Source: Massilia phosphatilytica
GTDB taxonomy: Bacteria; Pseudomonadota; Gammaproteobacteria; Burkholderiales; Burkholderiaceae_D
Assembly: GCF_002968015.1 (NCBI RefSeq)
Contig: NZ_PUIP01000014.1
Span: 1-64,000 of the forward strand
Direction: 5' to 3'
Length of the DNA: 64,000 bases
Shown: one piece after another, positions 1 through 8,087 of the stretch
Numbering within the stretch: position 1 is the stretch's first letter
Layout of the letters: every line of letters starts with the position of its first letter
Program-made: the position numbers and the translations under genes
Notes under the pieces: model-generated
The model's input: only the letters and a program-made list of their open reading frames with translations
Told to the model about the DNA's origin: nothing
Databases searched by the model: none

Positions 1-175
1 CGTTGATCGAATCCACGGCGCGCTGGGTCACCTTGTCGATGTGCGGACCGGCGCACCATGCGGTGCCGGCGTTGATCGAATCCACGGCGCGCTGGGTCAC
101 CTTGTCGATGTGCGGACCGGCGCACCACGCGGTGCCGGCATTGATCGTGTCCACGGCGTGGGGACCGGCGCACCA
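1..175. repeat. 69-bp tandem repeat inside the copy 1 repeat-protein gene
   Basis: Bases 1-69 and 70-138 are two copies of one 69-bp unit, identical except for about one base (catg versus cacg near the end). A shortened, diverged unit follows at 139-175. The unit keeps the reading frame and encodes 23 residues containing WCAGPH. The array continues past the left window edge. Confidence 0.9.
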
Positions 176-592
176 GGCGGTCTCGGTGGCCGCTGCTTCG
201 GTGCGGGCGCCCGGATAGGTTTCGCCGAAGGTCGCCTCGTACAGGTCGCGCATGCGATCACCGCTGTCGAGGCGGAACTGTTCATCGGCTTCGTCGCCCA
301 TGCCGACATACGGATAATGGTGCAGGAAGTAGCCGAATACCTGTTCGCAGTCCACCGCGTACTTCATCGTGTCGAGGATGTGGTAGTGCCAGAACGTGTC
401 GACGTCGACCAGCGGCGCGGTGTCCTCTTCCGGATACAGTTTCATCAGGCACAGGAAGCGGCGGTATTCCTTTTCCACGGCATTGGCCTTTTCCAGGCTC
501 CAGCCTTCGCCCGATGCCACGTGCATCAGCTTCGTCTTGATCGGTTCCAGGTCGAGTTGCATCACGGCGTTAAACAGGTCGTTAGTGTTCAT
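1..592 (-). CDS. GRDP-like protein with Cys-containing tandem repeats, copy 1 (3' end outside window)
   Basis: The gene reads on the minus strand and runs off the window start with no stop. ATG 592 is preferred to ATG 598 because the Shine-Dalgarno AGAGG (599-603) abuts ATG 598 but lies 6 nt from ATG 592. The first ~125 residues closely match the gene at 3091-3780 and carry the segment DTFWHYHILDT and a following FGYFLHHYPY. This resembles the glycine-rich-domain-protein-like (PF07173-type) fold, a match made from memory of the family. The tail repeats an AWCAGPH motif at least three times; the last two units are 23 residues each and 69 bp apart in DNA. There is no signal peptide or membrane segment. 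Function is unknown. The repeated Cys units downstream of a conserved domain look like a multi-core peptide precursor or a metal or redox-binding repeat, but no maturase is visible in the window. Confidence 0.75.
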   Translation of the reverse strand, partial: MNTNDLFNAVMQLDLEPIKTKLMHVASGEGWSLEKANAVEKEYRRFLCLMKLYPEEDTAPLVDVDTFWHYHILDTMKYAVDCEQVFGYFLHHYPYVGMGDEADEQFRLDSGDRMRDLYEATFGETYPGARTEAAATETAWCAGPHAVDTINAGTAWCAGPHIDKVTQRAVDSINAGTAWCAGPHIDKVTQRAVDSIN

Positions 593-739
593 GGTCATCC
601 TCTAAATATAATGGTCGAGTACTACTTTCCCTAGTTTTGGTTTATGCGGCGAATTGACTGCCGGGGAACAGCATTTCCTTGATGCATGTGATGACATCAG
701 CCAACAAACTGTTAGATTGGTAGATGTGTCTTACACGTG

Positions 740-784
740 CTCAATTTAATTGAGGCAATTCGCCTAGTTATTGATATTTGTCAA
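740..784 (-). promoter_or_regulatory. Paired-palindrome element upstream of repeat-protein copy 1
   Basis: This lies in the 307-bp gap between the kinase stop (900) and the repeat-protein start (592). CTCAATT-T-AATTGAG (740-754) is a perfect 7-1-7 palindrome, followed by a GGCAATTC stretch and then TTGATATTTGTCAA (771-784), with TTGA/TCAA half sites. Near copies occur at 2926-2970 and 3936-3979, each 140-175 bp before a start codon. On the minus strand the second palindrome yields TTGACA, which could serve as a -35 box. It could be an operator for a regulator of this locus. I saw no other feature in this gap. Confidence 0.55.
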
Positions 785-899
785 ATAAACAACATCGGTT
801 GTTTAATCCGCTACACATGATTTGAAAGACAAAGTAGGACTTTCCAGGAGTCTGTCCTGTGAATATGACGAGAAAGCGACGGGAGACTGCGAAACAGCG

Positions 900-2753
900 T
901 CAGATAACAGCTGAGCCCAAACCGCGTTCCTGCTGCTGGGTGAACGCAAGTTCGGGGCCGCCGATCACGGGTGCCGAGACCATCACGGTCGTGCCGCCGT
1001 CCGGTTCGCTGAACACGGCACAGGTGCCGCCGAGGATGACGATCCGCTCCTCGATGCCGACAAGGCCGAATGACCCGTACTTGTTGCGCCCGCCCGGAGG
1101 CAGCCCGCAACCGTTGTCGCGCACCGTCAGCGACAGCCAGCCGCCGTTCAGGCGCAATTCCACTTTCACATGCGTGGCGTTGGCATGACGGACGATGTTC
1201 GTGAGCGATTCCTGCAGGATGCGGAAAAAGGCCGTCGAGCAGTGGTCGGGCAGGGCGATCTCGCCATGGTCGTCCTGGATCTCGCACCGGATGCCGGTAC
1301 GCCGCTGGAACTGGTTGACCTGCCATTCGACGGCCGCCGACAGTCCGAGGTCCAGCACGGTAGGGCGCAGGTCGTTGATGATCTGGCGCACGCTCTTGAT
1401 CGTCGTGTCGATCTGCTGCAGCGTGGCGCGTGCGCGCTTGTGCAGGTGGCTGTGCGTGCCTTTCGTGCGCCCGGCCAGCAGCTCGGCCTCGATGCGCAGC
1501 GCCAGCAGGCTCTGGCCGAGGTCGTCGTGGATCTCGCGTGCGATGCGCTTGCGTTCCATTTCCTTGATCTGGTACGCATGGTCGGCCAGGCGCCGCAGCT
1601 TCTGGTGCGACAACTGCAGCTTGGCCTGGCTCTCGCGCAGTTCGCTCGTCATCTCCTGTGCGAGCGCGAGGGCGGCGCGGCGCGACGAGGTCAGGATGTG
1701 CAGCAGGGCGTACAGCAGGATCGAGCCGAGGAAACCGAACGCCATCATCAGCTTCGGGTAATACCCGTCGAAGTCGGTGTACAGCGCGGATTTTTGCACG
1801 CTGTAGATGGTTTGCCACGGGCGGCCGTTGAAGTCGAGTGGCAGTGTCGTCGTGAACACGTCGCTGCCGGCGTCGAGCGGCGGTGTCGGGTCGGCCGGGG
1901 TGCCTCGGCTGTCGAACAACGCGAGCGGCTTGCCCACCGTCGTCCGCCCATTGACGTCCATGCCCGGACCGATGTCGTACAGCGTCATGCGCAAGCCGGC
2001 GACGGGAACTTCGTCCATTACCCCATGCAATAACTTCTTGACGCTGAACGCAATGCCCAGTGACCCACCGTACGCGGTGCGGCGCTGTTCGACCGTGTCG
2101 ACCGGCAGGCCCTTGTGGTAGACAGGCATGCGCATGCCCAGGTAGCTATCGTTCGGACGCGACAACACCTGAATCGCCGTACCTGTGGAAAAGATTTTGC
2201 CGGTGTCGCGTTCCTCGAACAGTTTGTTCCCGAAGTAGCGGTTGGCCATCAGGTCGACGCCATAGTAGCGCGCCGCCGGCGGGACGGGTTCGACGAAGGT
2301 GACGACGAGGTAGGAGGACCGGATACCCGGTGGCACGATCTCCGGGTCGGCCGGCTTGCCAAAGATGCGCGATACGTTCTTGCGCAGTTCGGCAACGTAG
2401 GCGTCACGCTGCGATTCGCCGATCGGAATGGCGAAATTGATGTAGTCGACCGCTGGAAAATTGCGCGGCATATCGAGCCCGCGCACAAATTCATGGAAGT
2501 TTTCGTGCGTCAGTACGTCGGTGCTCTGGATCATGCTGACCGTGGAGCGCAACAAGTCCGTGTACGATTTCACGCGGACATTGATCACGCTTTGGGCATG
2601 CCTGGCATGGCTGATGAAACGGGCTTCGGCATCGCTCTCGATCGAGCGTGCCGTGACCATGTACAGCAGACTGCCAACCAGCGACGACAGCAGGGCGCCG
2701 GCCCAAAACGAGAACCTCGTGACCGAAAATGCGTCTCTCAGTGTCGTCGTCAT
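900..2753 (-). CDS. CHASE-domain sensor histidine kinase (HisKA_3 type), copy 1
   Basis: This 617-residue membrane sensor kinase has a transmembrane helix at about residues 14-34, an extracytoplasmic CHASE-type sensor region (about 70-300), a second helix near 335-355, a coiled linker, and a HisKA_3 dimerisation/phosphoacceptor helix with REIHDDLGQS (His about 409). A HATPase_c domain follows, with an N-box ESLTNIVRHA (about 515-525) and glycine motifs DNGCGLPPGG and GSFGLVGIEER. HisKA_3 kinases normally phosphorylate NarL/LuxR-type response regulators; none is encoded nearby. It lies 337 bp downstream of the copy 2 repeat protein, but a terminator (3032-3061) and a palindrome element (2926-2970) lie between, so it probably has its own promoter. 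The kinase half is almost identical to the one at 4111-5961, while the sensor half differs much more. Confidence 0.9.
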   Translation of the reverse strand: MTTTLRDAFSVTRFSFWAGALLSSLVGSLLYMVTARSIESDAEARFISHARHAQSVINVRVKSYTDLLRSTVSMIQSTDVLTHENFHEFVRGLDMPRNFPAVDYINFAIPIGESQRDAYVAELRKNVSRIFGKPADPEIVPPGIRSSYLVVTFVEPVPPAARYYGVDLMANRYFGNKLFEERDTGKIFSTGTAIQVLSRPNDSYLGMRMPVYHKGLPVDTVEQRRTAYGGSLGIAFSVKKLLHGVMDEVPVAGLRMTLYDIGPGMDVNGRTTVGKPLALFDSRGTPADPTPPLDAGSDVFTTTLPLDFNGRPWQTIYSVQKSALYTDFDGYYPKLMMAFGFLGSILLYALLHILTSSRRAALALAQEMTSELRESQAKLQLSHQKLRRLADHAYQIKEMERKRIAREIHDDLGQSLLALRIEAELLAGRTKGTHSHLHKRARATLQQIDTTIKSVRQIINDLRPTVLDLGLSAAVEWQVNQFQRRTGIRCEIQDDHGEIALPDHCSTAFFRILQESLTNIVRHANATHVKVELRLNGGWLSLTVRDNGCGLPPGGRNKYGSFGLVGIEERIVILGGTCAVFSEPDGGTTVMVSAPVIGGPELAFTQQQERGLGSAVI

Positions 2754-2925
2754 GCGAATTCGATCTCCAAAACCTGTAGGGCGCGGGCCTGTTATGCAAT
2801 GTTAATTCTTTGCAACTTACGCGTATTAGGTAGCTTACGAACCTAGCAGTTCGAAGAGTTGTCACCGCTGTCACCGACCATTCGCAAGCATCTACCAGCA
2901 TGGCGAGCTTTATGTCTTACGCATG

Positions 2926-2970
2926 CTCAATGTAGTTGAGGCAATTCAGTAGGGATTTGATATTTCTCAA
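2926..2970 (-). promoter_or_regulatory. Paired-palindrome element upstream of kinase copy 1
   Basis: CTCAATGTAGTTGAG (2926-2940), GGCAATTC, then TTGATATTTCTCAA (2957-2970). This is the second copy of the element seen at 740-784 and 3936-3979, about 173 bp before the kinase start at 2753. The flanking GTCTTAC at 2914-2920 is also shared with copy 1. It fills most of the usable space between the upstream terminator and the kinase; the rest of the 2754-3090 gap shows nothing else recognisable. Confidence 0.55.
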
Positions 2971-3031
2971 CGATGTAACATTTATTGATCACTCGGCTTT
3001 ACAATTGCTGGCATTCAGGGTACGCCATAAA

Positions 3032-3061
3032 GAAAAATCCCGCGCCGGTGGCGGCGCGGGA
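3032..3061 (-). terminator. Intrinsic terminator of repeat-protein copy 2
   Basis: The stem TCCCGCGCC/GGCGCGGGA (9 bp, 6-nt loop) is followed on the minus strand by TTTTTC. It sits 30 bp after the stop codon at 3091. Confidence 0.85.
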
Positions 3062-3090
3062 CGATCAGCGGATGGTCCGTTGTTCCTTGT

Positions 3091-3780
3091 TCATGCGCTC
3101 AATACGGTCGGCGTGGCGGCCGGTTGCCAGGGACCGGCGCAGTAGGCCGTCGCCGCCTTGGCGGTGCCATGCTCGTGTGCCTTGTCCCACGGTCCGGCGC
3201 AATAAGCCGTTTCAGCGCGCACCTGCTGTTTATCCCACGGTCCGGCGCAGTAAGCCGTTTCGGCGCGCACTTGCTGTTTGTCCCACGGCCCGGCGCAGTA
3301 GGCCGTTTCGGTCTGGCCAGCGGCGCGCACGCCCTCCTTGTTCCATGGTCCGGCACAGTAAGCCGATGCGATCCTGATGGGTTCCGCGCTGCGGGCGCCC
3401 GGATAGGCTTCGCCGAACGTGGCTTCGTAAAGGCTCTGCATGCGGTTGCCGCTGTCGATGCGGAATTGCGCGTCGTCGCCGTCGCCCAGGCCGACGTAAG
3501 GATAGTGGTGCACGAAGTAGCCAAACGCCTGCTCGCAGTCGACCGCGTACTTCATCGTGTCGAGGATGTGGTAGTGCCAGAACGTGTCGACGTCGACGAG
3601 CGGCGCGATGGATTCGCGCGGATACATCTTCATCAGGCACAGGAAGCGGCGGTATTCCTTTTCCACGGCATTCGCCTTGTCCACGCTCCAGCCCTCGCCC
3701 GATTCCACGTGCATCAGCTTCGTCTTGATCGGTTCCAGGTCGAGTTGCATCACGGCGTTAAACAGGTTGGTTGCGTTCAT
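3091..3780 (-). CDS. GRDP-like protein with five TAYCAGPW repeats, copy 2
   Basis: A 229-residue cytoplasmic-looking protein without signal peptide or membrane helix. ATG 3780 is chosen over ATG 3789 because AAGGA (3790-3794) touches the first but lies 9 nt from the second. Residues 1-130 form the domain shared with copy 1, including DTFWHYH (about 65-71) and FGYFVHHYPYVG (about 86-97), reminiscent of PF07173 GRDP-like proteins. The tail holds five [TS]AYCAGPW units with Cys at about 142, 162, 178, 194 and 214. The middle units share the spacer DKQQVRAE, giving a 16-residue period; the last unit ends the protein with a short unrelated tail. Every unit has exactly one Cys and no other Cys occurs in the tail. 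Function is unknown; candidates are a modified-peptide precursor, a metal-binding repeat or a disulfide-linked scaffold. Confidence 0.85.
   Translation of the reverse strand: MNATNLFNAVMQLDLEPIKTKLMHVESGEGWSVDKANAVEKEYRRFLCLMKMYPRESIAPLVDVDTFWHYHILDTMKYAVDCEQAFGYFVHHYPYVGLGDGDDAQFRIDSGNRMQSLYEATFGEAYPGARSAEPIRIASAYCAGPWNKEGVRAAGQTETAYCAGPWDKQQVRAETAYCAGPWDKQQVRAETAYCAGPWDKAHEHGTAKAATAYCAGPWQPAATPTVLSA
3184..3362. repeat. 48-bp imperfect tandem repeat encoding TAYCAGPW units
   Basis: In-frame repeats with 48-bp periodicity in the central copies (for example gcgcgcac at 3215 and 3263). The outer units have 60-bp spacing and more divergence. The copy-1 gene expanded a different 69-bp unit, so the two arrays appear to have amplified independently. 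Confidence 0.85.
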
Positions 3781-3935
3781 GTTGGTCATCCTTTCAGTTA
3801 TTAACGGTCGTTTTGTATAGCTTCCCTAGTTATAAGTCGTTGGCTTGTCGGGCCAGCGCTGGACTGCAATTCCCCACTGCTCGTGATGAGATCTGCCAAC
3901 AGGCTGCTTGTTTCGTTGGCGTGCCTTACACGTAA

Positions 3936-3979
3936 TCAATGTAGTTGAGGCAATTCGTTCAGTTATTGATATTTGTCAA
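3936..3979 (-). promoter_or_regulatory. Paired-palindrome element upstream of repeat-protein copy 2
   Basis: TCAATGTAGTTGAG (3936-3949), GGCAATTC, then TTGATATTTGTCAA (3966-3979). The order and spacing match the other two copies, and it lies about 155 bp before the start at 3780. The same 330-bp gap also holds a perfect 8-bp inverted repeat CACAAATT/AATTTGTG (4009-4026) and a short GC hairpin (4065-4079) just after the kinase stop. Neither of these is conserved in the other copies. Confidence 0.55.
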
Positions 3980-4110
3980 AGAAACAACATTTGTTGCTCA
4001 GATGGCTACACAAATTACAATTTGTGCAGTAGCGATACCCGCAAGGAATGGGCGTGACGAGGCGTGCCCCGTCGGGGCAAGCCACCGTTGTCAGACGAGG
4101 GGAAATGACT

Positions 4111-5961
4111 TCAGATAACGGCCGAGCTTGGGCCTTGTTCCTGCTGCTGGGGGAAGGCAGGTGCGAGCCCGCCGACGACGGGTGCCGACACCACCACGGT
4201 CGTGCCGCCGCCCGGTTCGCTGAACACGGCACAGGTGCCGCCGAGGATCACGATGCGCTCTTCGATGCCGACGAGGCCGAACGAGCCGTGCTTGTTGCGC
4301 CCGCCCGGAGGCAGTCCGCAACCGTTGTCGCACACCGTCAGCGACAGCCAGCCGCCGTGCAGGCGCAATTCCACCTTGACGCGGGTCGCGTTGGCGTGGC
4401 GCACGATGTTCGTGAGCGATTCCTGCAGGATGCGGAAGAAGGCCGTGGCGCAATGGTCGGGCAGGGCGATTTCGCCATGGTCGTCCTGGATCTCGCATTG
4501 GATGCCCGTGCGCCGCTGGAACTGGTCGACCTGCCACTCGACGGCCGCCGACAGCCCGAGATCCAGCACGGTTGGGCGCAGGTCGTTGATGATCTGGCGC
4601 ACGCTCTTGATCGTCGTGTCGATCTGCAGCACGGTGGCGCGGGCGCGCTTGTACAGGTGGCTGTGCGTGCCTTTCGTGCGTCCGGACAGCAGCTCGGCGT
4701 CGATCCGGAGCGCCAGCAGGCTCTGGCCGAGGTCGTCGTGGATCTCGCGCGCGATGCGCTTGCGCTCCAATTCCTTGATCTGGTACGCATGATCGGCCAG
4801 GCGCCGCAGCTTCTGGTGCGACAACTGCAGCTTGTCCTGGCTCTCGCGCAGTTCGCTCGTCATCTCCTGTGCGAGCGCGAGGGCGGCGCGGCGCGACGAG
4901 GTCAGCATGTGCAGCAACGCGTACATCAGCACCGAACCGAGAAAGCCGAACGCCATCATCAGCCTCGGATAATAGGTATCGAAATCCGTGTAGAGCCGGG
5001 CCTTGGGGGCGCTGTAGATGGCTTGCCACGTACGGCCATTGAAGTGTAGCGGCAGCGCGGCCGTGAACACGCCACTGCCCGTGTCGAGCGGCGGCGTGGG
5101 GATGGCGGCCGTGCCGTGGCTGTCGAACAGGACCTTGGGCCACGTCGACGTATCGTCTTCGATCATCTCGCGCGGGCCGACGTCGAACAGGGTCATGCGC
5201 ACGCCGGTAACCGGCATCTCGTCCATGACGCCGTGCAGCAGCTTGGGCAGGCTGAACGCGATGCCGAGCGATCCGAGATAAGCGTCGCGGCGCTGTTCCG
5301 CGCTGGTCAACCTGGTCCCGTGCCGGTACACCGGCAGGCGCATGCCCAAGTGATTGTCGTTGGACGCCGACAGGGCCGCGATCGGCCGGCCGGATGCGCG
5401 CAGCATGCCGTCGTCGCGCGACTGCGCGAGCTGTGCGCGGAAATACGGATTGCTCATCAGGTCGAGGCCGTACAGCCGCGTGTTCGTGGCGTCCGGCTCG
5501 ATATAGGTGACGACGAGATAGGCGGGGCGGACGCCGGAGGGCGTGATGACCGGGTGCGCCCCCGGGCCGAGGAAGGCCTGCAGTTCCCGCGTGAATTCCT
5601 GCTCGAATGCCGGACGCTGGTCTTCACGCACCCAGGTGGCGAAGTTCAGGGTGTCGACGGCGGGGTAGTTCCTGGCCAGGTGCAGGCCATGCACATAGTC
5701 GTGGAACTGGCGGTGGCTGATCGTGTCGCCGCTCTGCAGCACGCTGGCGGCGCCGCGCAACAGGTCAGTGTACGAATTGAGGCGCATGTCGATCCCCGCC
5801 TGCGCATATTTCGCGTGGCGGACGAACCGTTCCCGCACGTCGCTCTCGATCGAGCGCGTGGTGACCACGTACAGCGCGCTGCCGACGAGCGTGGACAGCA
5901 TGACGCCGGTCCAGAACGAGAATCGGGTGACGGAAAATGCGTCTCGCAGCGTCGTCGACAT
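4111..5961 (-). CDS. CHASE-domain sensor histidine kinase (HisKA_3 type), copy 2
   Basis: This 616-residue paralogue of the 900-2753 kinase has the same architecture: N-terminal helix, periplasmic CHASE-type sensor, second helix near 335-355, HisKA_3 with REIHDDLGQS (His about 408) and HATPase_c with DNGCGLPPGG and GSFGLVGIEER. From about residue 350 onward the two proteins are nearly identical. The sensor region is clearly diverged, with different sequence around residues 75-330. This pattern suggests two input domains feeding the same output. The upstream stretch 5962-6080 retains fragments shared with the copy-1 leader (CAACTTAC, GAACCTAGCAG) but lacks the paired-palindrome element. No partner response regulator is visible. 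Confidence 0.9.
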   Translation of the reverse strand: MSTTLRDAFSVTRFSFWTGVMLSTLVGSALYVVTTRSIESDVRERFVRHAKYAQAGIDMRLNSYTDLLRGAASVLQSGDTISHRQFHDYVHGLHLARNYPAVDTLNFATWVREDQRPAFEQEFTRELQAFLGPGAHPVITPSGVRPAYLVVTYIEPDATNTRLYGLDLMSNPYFRAQLAQSRDDGMLRASGRPIAALSASNDNHLGMRLPVYRHGTRLTSAEQRRDAYLGSLGIAFSLPKLLHGVMDEMPVTGVRMTLFDVGPREMIEDDTSTWPKVLFDSHGTAAIPTPPLDTGSGVFTAALPLHFNGRTWQAIYSAPKARLYTDFDTYYPRLMMAFGFLGSVLMYALLHMLTSSRRAALALAQEMTSELRESQDKLQLSHQKLRRLADHAYQIKELERKRIAREIHDDLGQSLLALRIDAELLSGRTKGTHSHLYKRARATVLQIDTTIKSVRQIINDLRPTVLDLGLSAAVEWQVDQFQRRTGIQCEIQDDHGEIALPDHCATAFFRILQESLTNIVRHANATRVKVELRLHGGWLSLTVCDNGCGLPPGGRNKHGSFGLVGIEERIVILGGTCAVFSEPGGGTTVVVSAPVVGGLAPAFPQQQEQGPSSAVI

Positions 5962-6083
5962 GGGTTCCGCAATGGCATGCCGTTGTTGATTTATTACAAC
6001 TTACTTGGCTTGGGTGCGGGGCGAACCTAGCAGATCAGGGAGTTGCCGGAGCGGGTCGACGATGGATTCCGAGGGAGCAAAGA

Positions 6084-6115
6084 AAAAGCCCGGTTCATCG
6101 CCGAACCGGGCTTTT
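6084..6115 (-). terminator. Intrinsic terminator downstream of glnS
   Basis: A 13-bp stem AAAAGCCCGGTTC/GAACCGGGCTTTT with a 6-nt loop and T-runs on both sides. It lies 20 bp after the glnS stop and insulates the downstream kinase. Confidence 0.85.
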
Positions 6116-6135
6116 GCGCAAGATCAAATGCCGCT

Positions 6136-7884
6136 TTACTTGCCCCAGCTGTCCTTGAGCGTCGTCACGCGGTTGAACACGGGTTTGCCCGGGATGGAAT
6201 CCACGCGGTCGGCGACGAAATAGCCGTGGCGCTCGAACTGGAAGCGCTGGTCGGACTCGGCCTTGGCCAGGCCCGGCTCCAGGTACGCGGTGACGACTTC
6301 CAGCGCGTTCGGATTGAGCGCGCTCATGAAATCCTTGCCGCCGCCGTCCGGTTGCGGGTCGAGGAACAGGCGGTCGTACAGGCGCACTTCGGCTTCCAGC
6401 GCATGGTTCGCGCTGACCCAGGTGATGTTGCCCTTGACCTTGTAGTTGTCCGCGCCCGGCGTGCCCGATTTCGAGTCCGGGAAATAATTCACGTGCACAG
6501 CGACGACGTTGCCGTTCTCGTCCTTGTCGAACCCGGTGCACTCGGTCACGAAGCCGTACTTCAGGCGCACGCGCGAGCCCGGTTTGTCGTCGGTCGGCGG
6601 GGTGAAGCGGTGGTAGCCCTTGGTCGGCACTTCCATGAAGTCTTCCTGCTCGATCCACAGCTCGCGCGAGAACGGGAACGAACGGGTGCCCCATTCCGGA
6701 TGGTGCGGGTGGACGGGCGCGCTGCACTCGACCGTTTCGCCTTCGGGGAAGTTGTCGACGATGAGCTTCAGCGGACGCAGGACCGCGACGGCGCGCGGCG
6801 CCTTCGGGTCGAGGTCGTCGCGCAGCGCGCCTTCCAGCGTGCTCATGTCGATCCAGCCGTCCGCCTTGGAGACGCCGATGCGCTCGCAGAACAGCTGGAT
6901 GGATTCCGGCGTGTAGCCGCGGCGGCGCAGGCCGACGATGGTCGGCATGCGCGGGTCGTCCCAGCCGTTCACCACGCCTTCGGTAACCAGTTGGCGCAGC
7001 TTGCGCTTCGAGGTGACGACATAGGTCAGGTTCAGGCGCGCGAATTCGTACTGGCGCGGCACCGGGCGTTCGAAGAAGCCGCCTTCGGCCAGCGTCTCGA
7101 CGAGCCAGTCGTAGAACGGGCGGTGATCCTGGAATTCCAGCGTGCACAGCGAATGCGTGATGTTTTCCAGCGCGTCCGAGATCGGGTGCGTGAAGTCGTA
7201 CATCGGGTAGATGCACCACTTGTCGCCCGTGCGGTGGTGATGCGCATGGCGGATGCGGTACAGGGCCGGGTCGCGGTTCGTCATGATGGGCGACGCCATC
7301 GCGTCCTCGCTCATCTTCGCGCGCAGCACGTGTTCGCCATCCTTGTACTTGCCGGCCTTCATGTCGCGGAAGATCTGCAGCGATTCCTCGGCCGGGCGGT
7401 CGCGGAACGGCGAGTTCGTGCCCGGCGTGCCGAAGTTGCCGCGGTTGCGCGACATGTCCTCGGCGCTCTGGCTGTCGACGTAAGCTTTACCGTTCTGGAT
7501 CAGGTACTCGGCCATTGCGTACAGCTGGTCGAAGTAGTCGCTGGCGTAGTGCAGGAATTCCTGCCCGCCTTGCTCCCACGTGAAGCCGAGCCACTTGACG
7601 CTGTCCATGATCGTGTCGACGTATTCCTGGTCTTCCTTTTCCGGATTCGTATCGTCGAAACGGAGGTGGCAGCGGCCCTGGTAGTCGCGCGCCAGGCCGA
7701 AATTCAGGCAGATGGATTTGGCGTGGCCCACGTGCAGGTAGCCGTTCGGCTCCGGCGGGAAGCGCGTGATCACGGACGGCATGCCGGCGCGCGTGTGGGT
7801 GCCCGCGGCGAGGTCGGATTCGACGATCGCGCGGACAAAATTCGGCGACGGGGTGGCCGCCGCAGCGTTCTTGTCGTTACTCAT
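6136..7884 (-). CDS. glnS: Glutaminyl-tRNA synthetase
   Basis: Charges tRNA-Gln with glutamine in the cytoplasm (class I synthetase). The 582-residue product is of normal length when started at ATG 7884; the open frame continues upstream but that part is not conserved-looking. The HIGH box appears as PPEPNGYLHVGH (about residues 43-54), and the KMSKS-equivalent appears as VTSKRKL where enteric enzymes have MSKRKL. The C-terminal anticodon-binding barrels are present through VFNRVTTLKDSWGK. It is transcribed alone, divergent from the J-domain gene with about 200 bp between them. Confidence 0.97.
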   Translation of the reverse strand: MSNDKNAAAATPSPNFVRAIVESDLAAGTHTRAGMPSVITRFPPEPNGYLHVGHAKSICLNFGLARDYQGRCHLRFDDTNPEKEDQEYVDTIMDSVKWLGFTWEQGGQEFLHYASDYFDQLYAMAEYLIQNGKAYVDSQSAEDMSRNRGNFGTPGTNSPFRDRPAEESLQIFRDMKAGKYKDGEHVLRAKMSEDAMASPIMTNRDPALYRIRHAHHHRTGDKWCIYPMYDFTHPISDALENITHSLCTLEFQDHRPFYDWLVETLAEGGFFERPVPRQYEFARLNLTYVVTSKRKLRQLVTEGVVNGWDDPRMPTIVGLRRRGYTPESIQLFCERIGVSKADGWIDMSTLEGALRDDLDPKAPRAVAVLRPLKLIVDNFPEGETVECSAPVHPHHPEWGTRSFPFSRELWIEQEDFMEVPTKGYHRFTPPTDDKPGSRVRLKYGFVTECTGFDKDENGNVVAVHVNYFPDSKSGTPGADNYKVKGNITWVSANHALEAEVRLYDRLFLDPQPDGGGKDFMSALNPNALEVVTAYLEPGLAKAESDQRFQFERHGYFVADRVDSIPGKPVFNRVTTLKDSWGK

Positions 7885-8087
7885 GAAGCCTATCTTGAAT
7901 GGGTATGATTCCCGGCATTTTACCGTAGAAGACGCCATCCGGGCCGCTATGTGGCCAAGCGCACGGTCCGCGTACAGGGCGGTGCGCATACTGGGTGACG
8001 CTGTCCGGGCCGCGGTCTGTCAAGTTGGCGCTTTCTATAGGATAATCTCGGATTAATGTTTTTTCGGTCACAGCCGGAGAGTTCCAA

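Noticed and set aside
1..175. Regularly spaced repeats that might suggest a CRISPR array
   Set aside because: The repeats are directly adjacent, in frame and translated, with no unique spacers.
4009..4026. Perfect inverted repeat CACAAATT/AATTTGTG
   Set aside because: Not conserved at the equivalent place in the other copy and no T-run, so I cannot assign it as operator or terminator.
4065..4079. Short GC hairpin after kinase copy 2 as a terminator
   Set aside because: Stem of about six pairs without a T-run on the minus strand.
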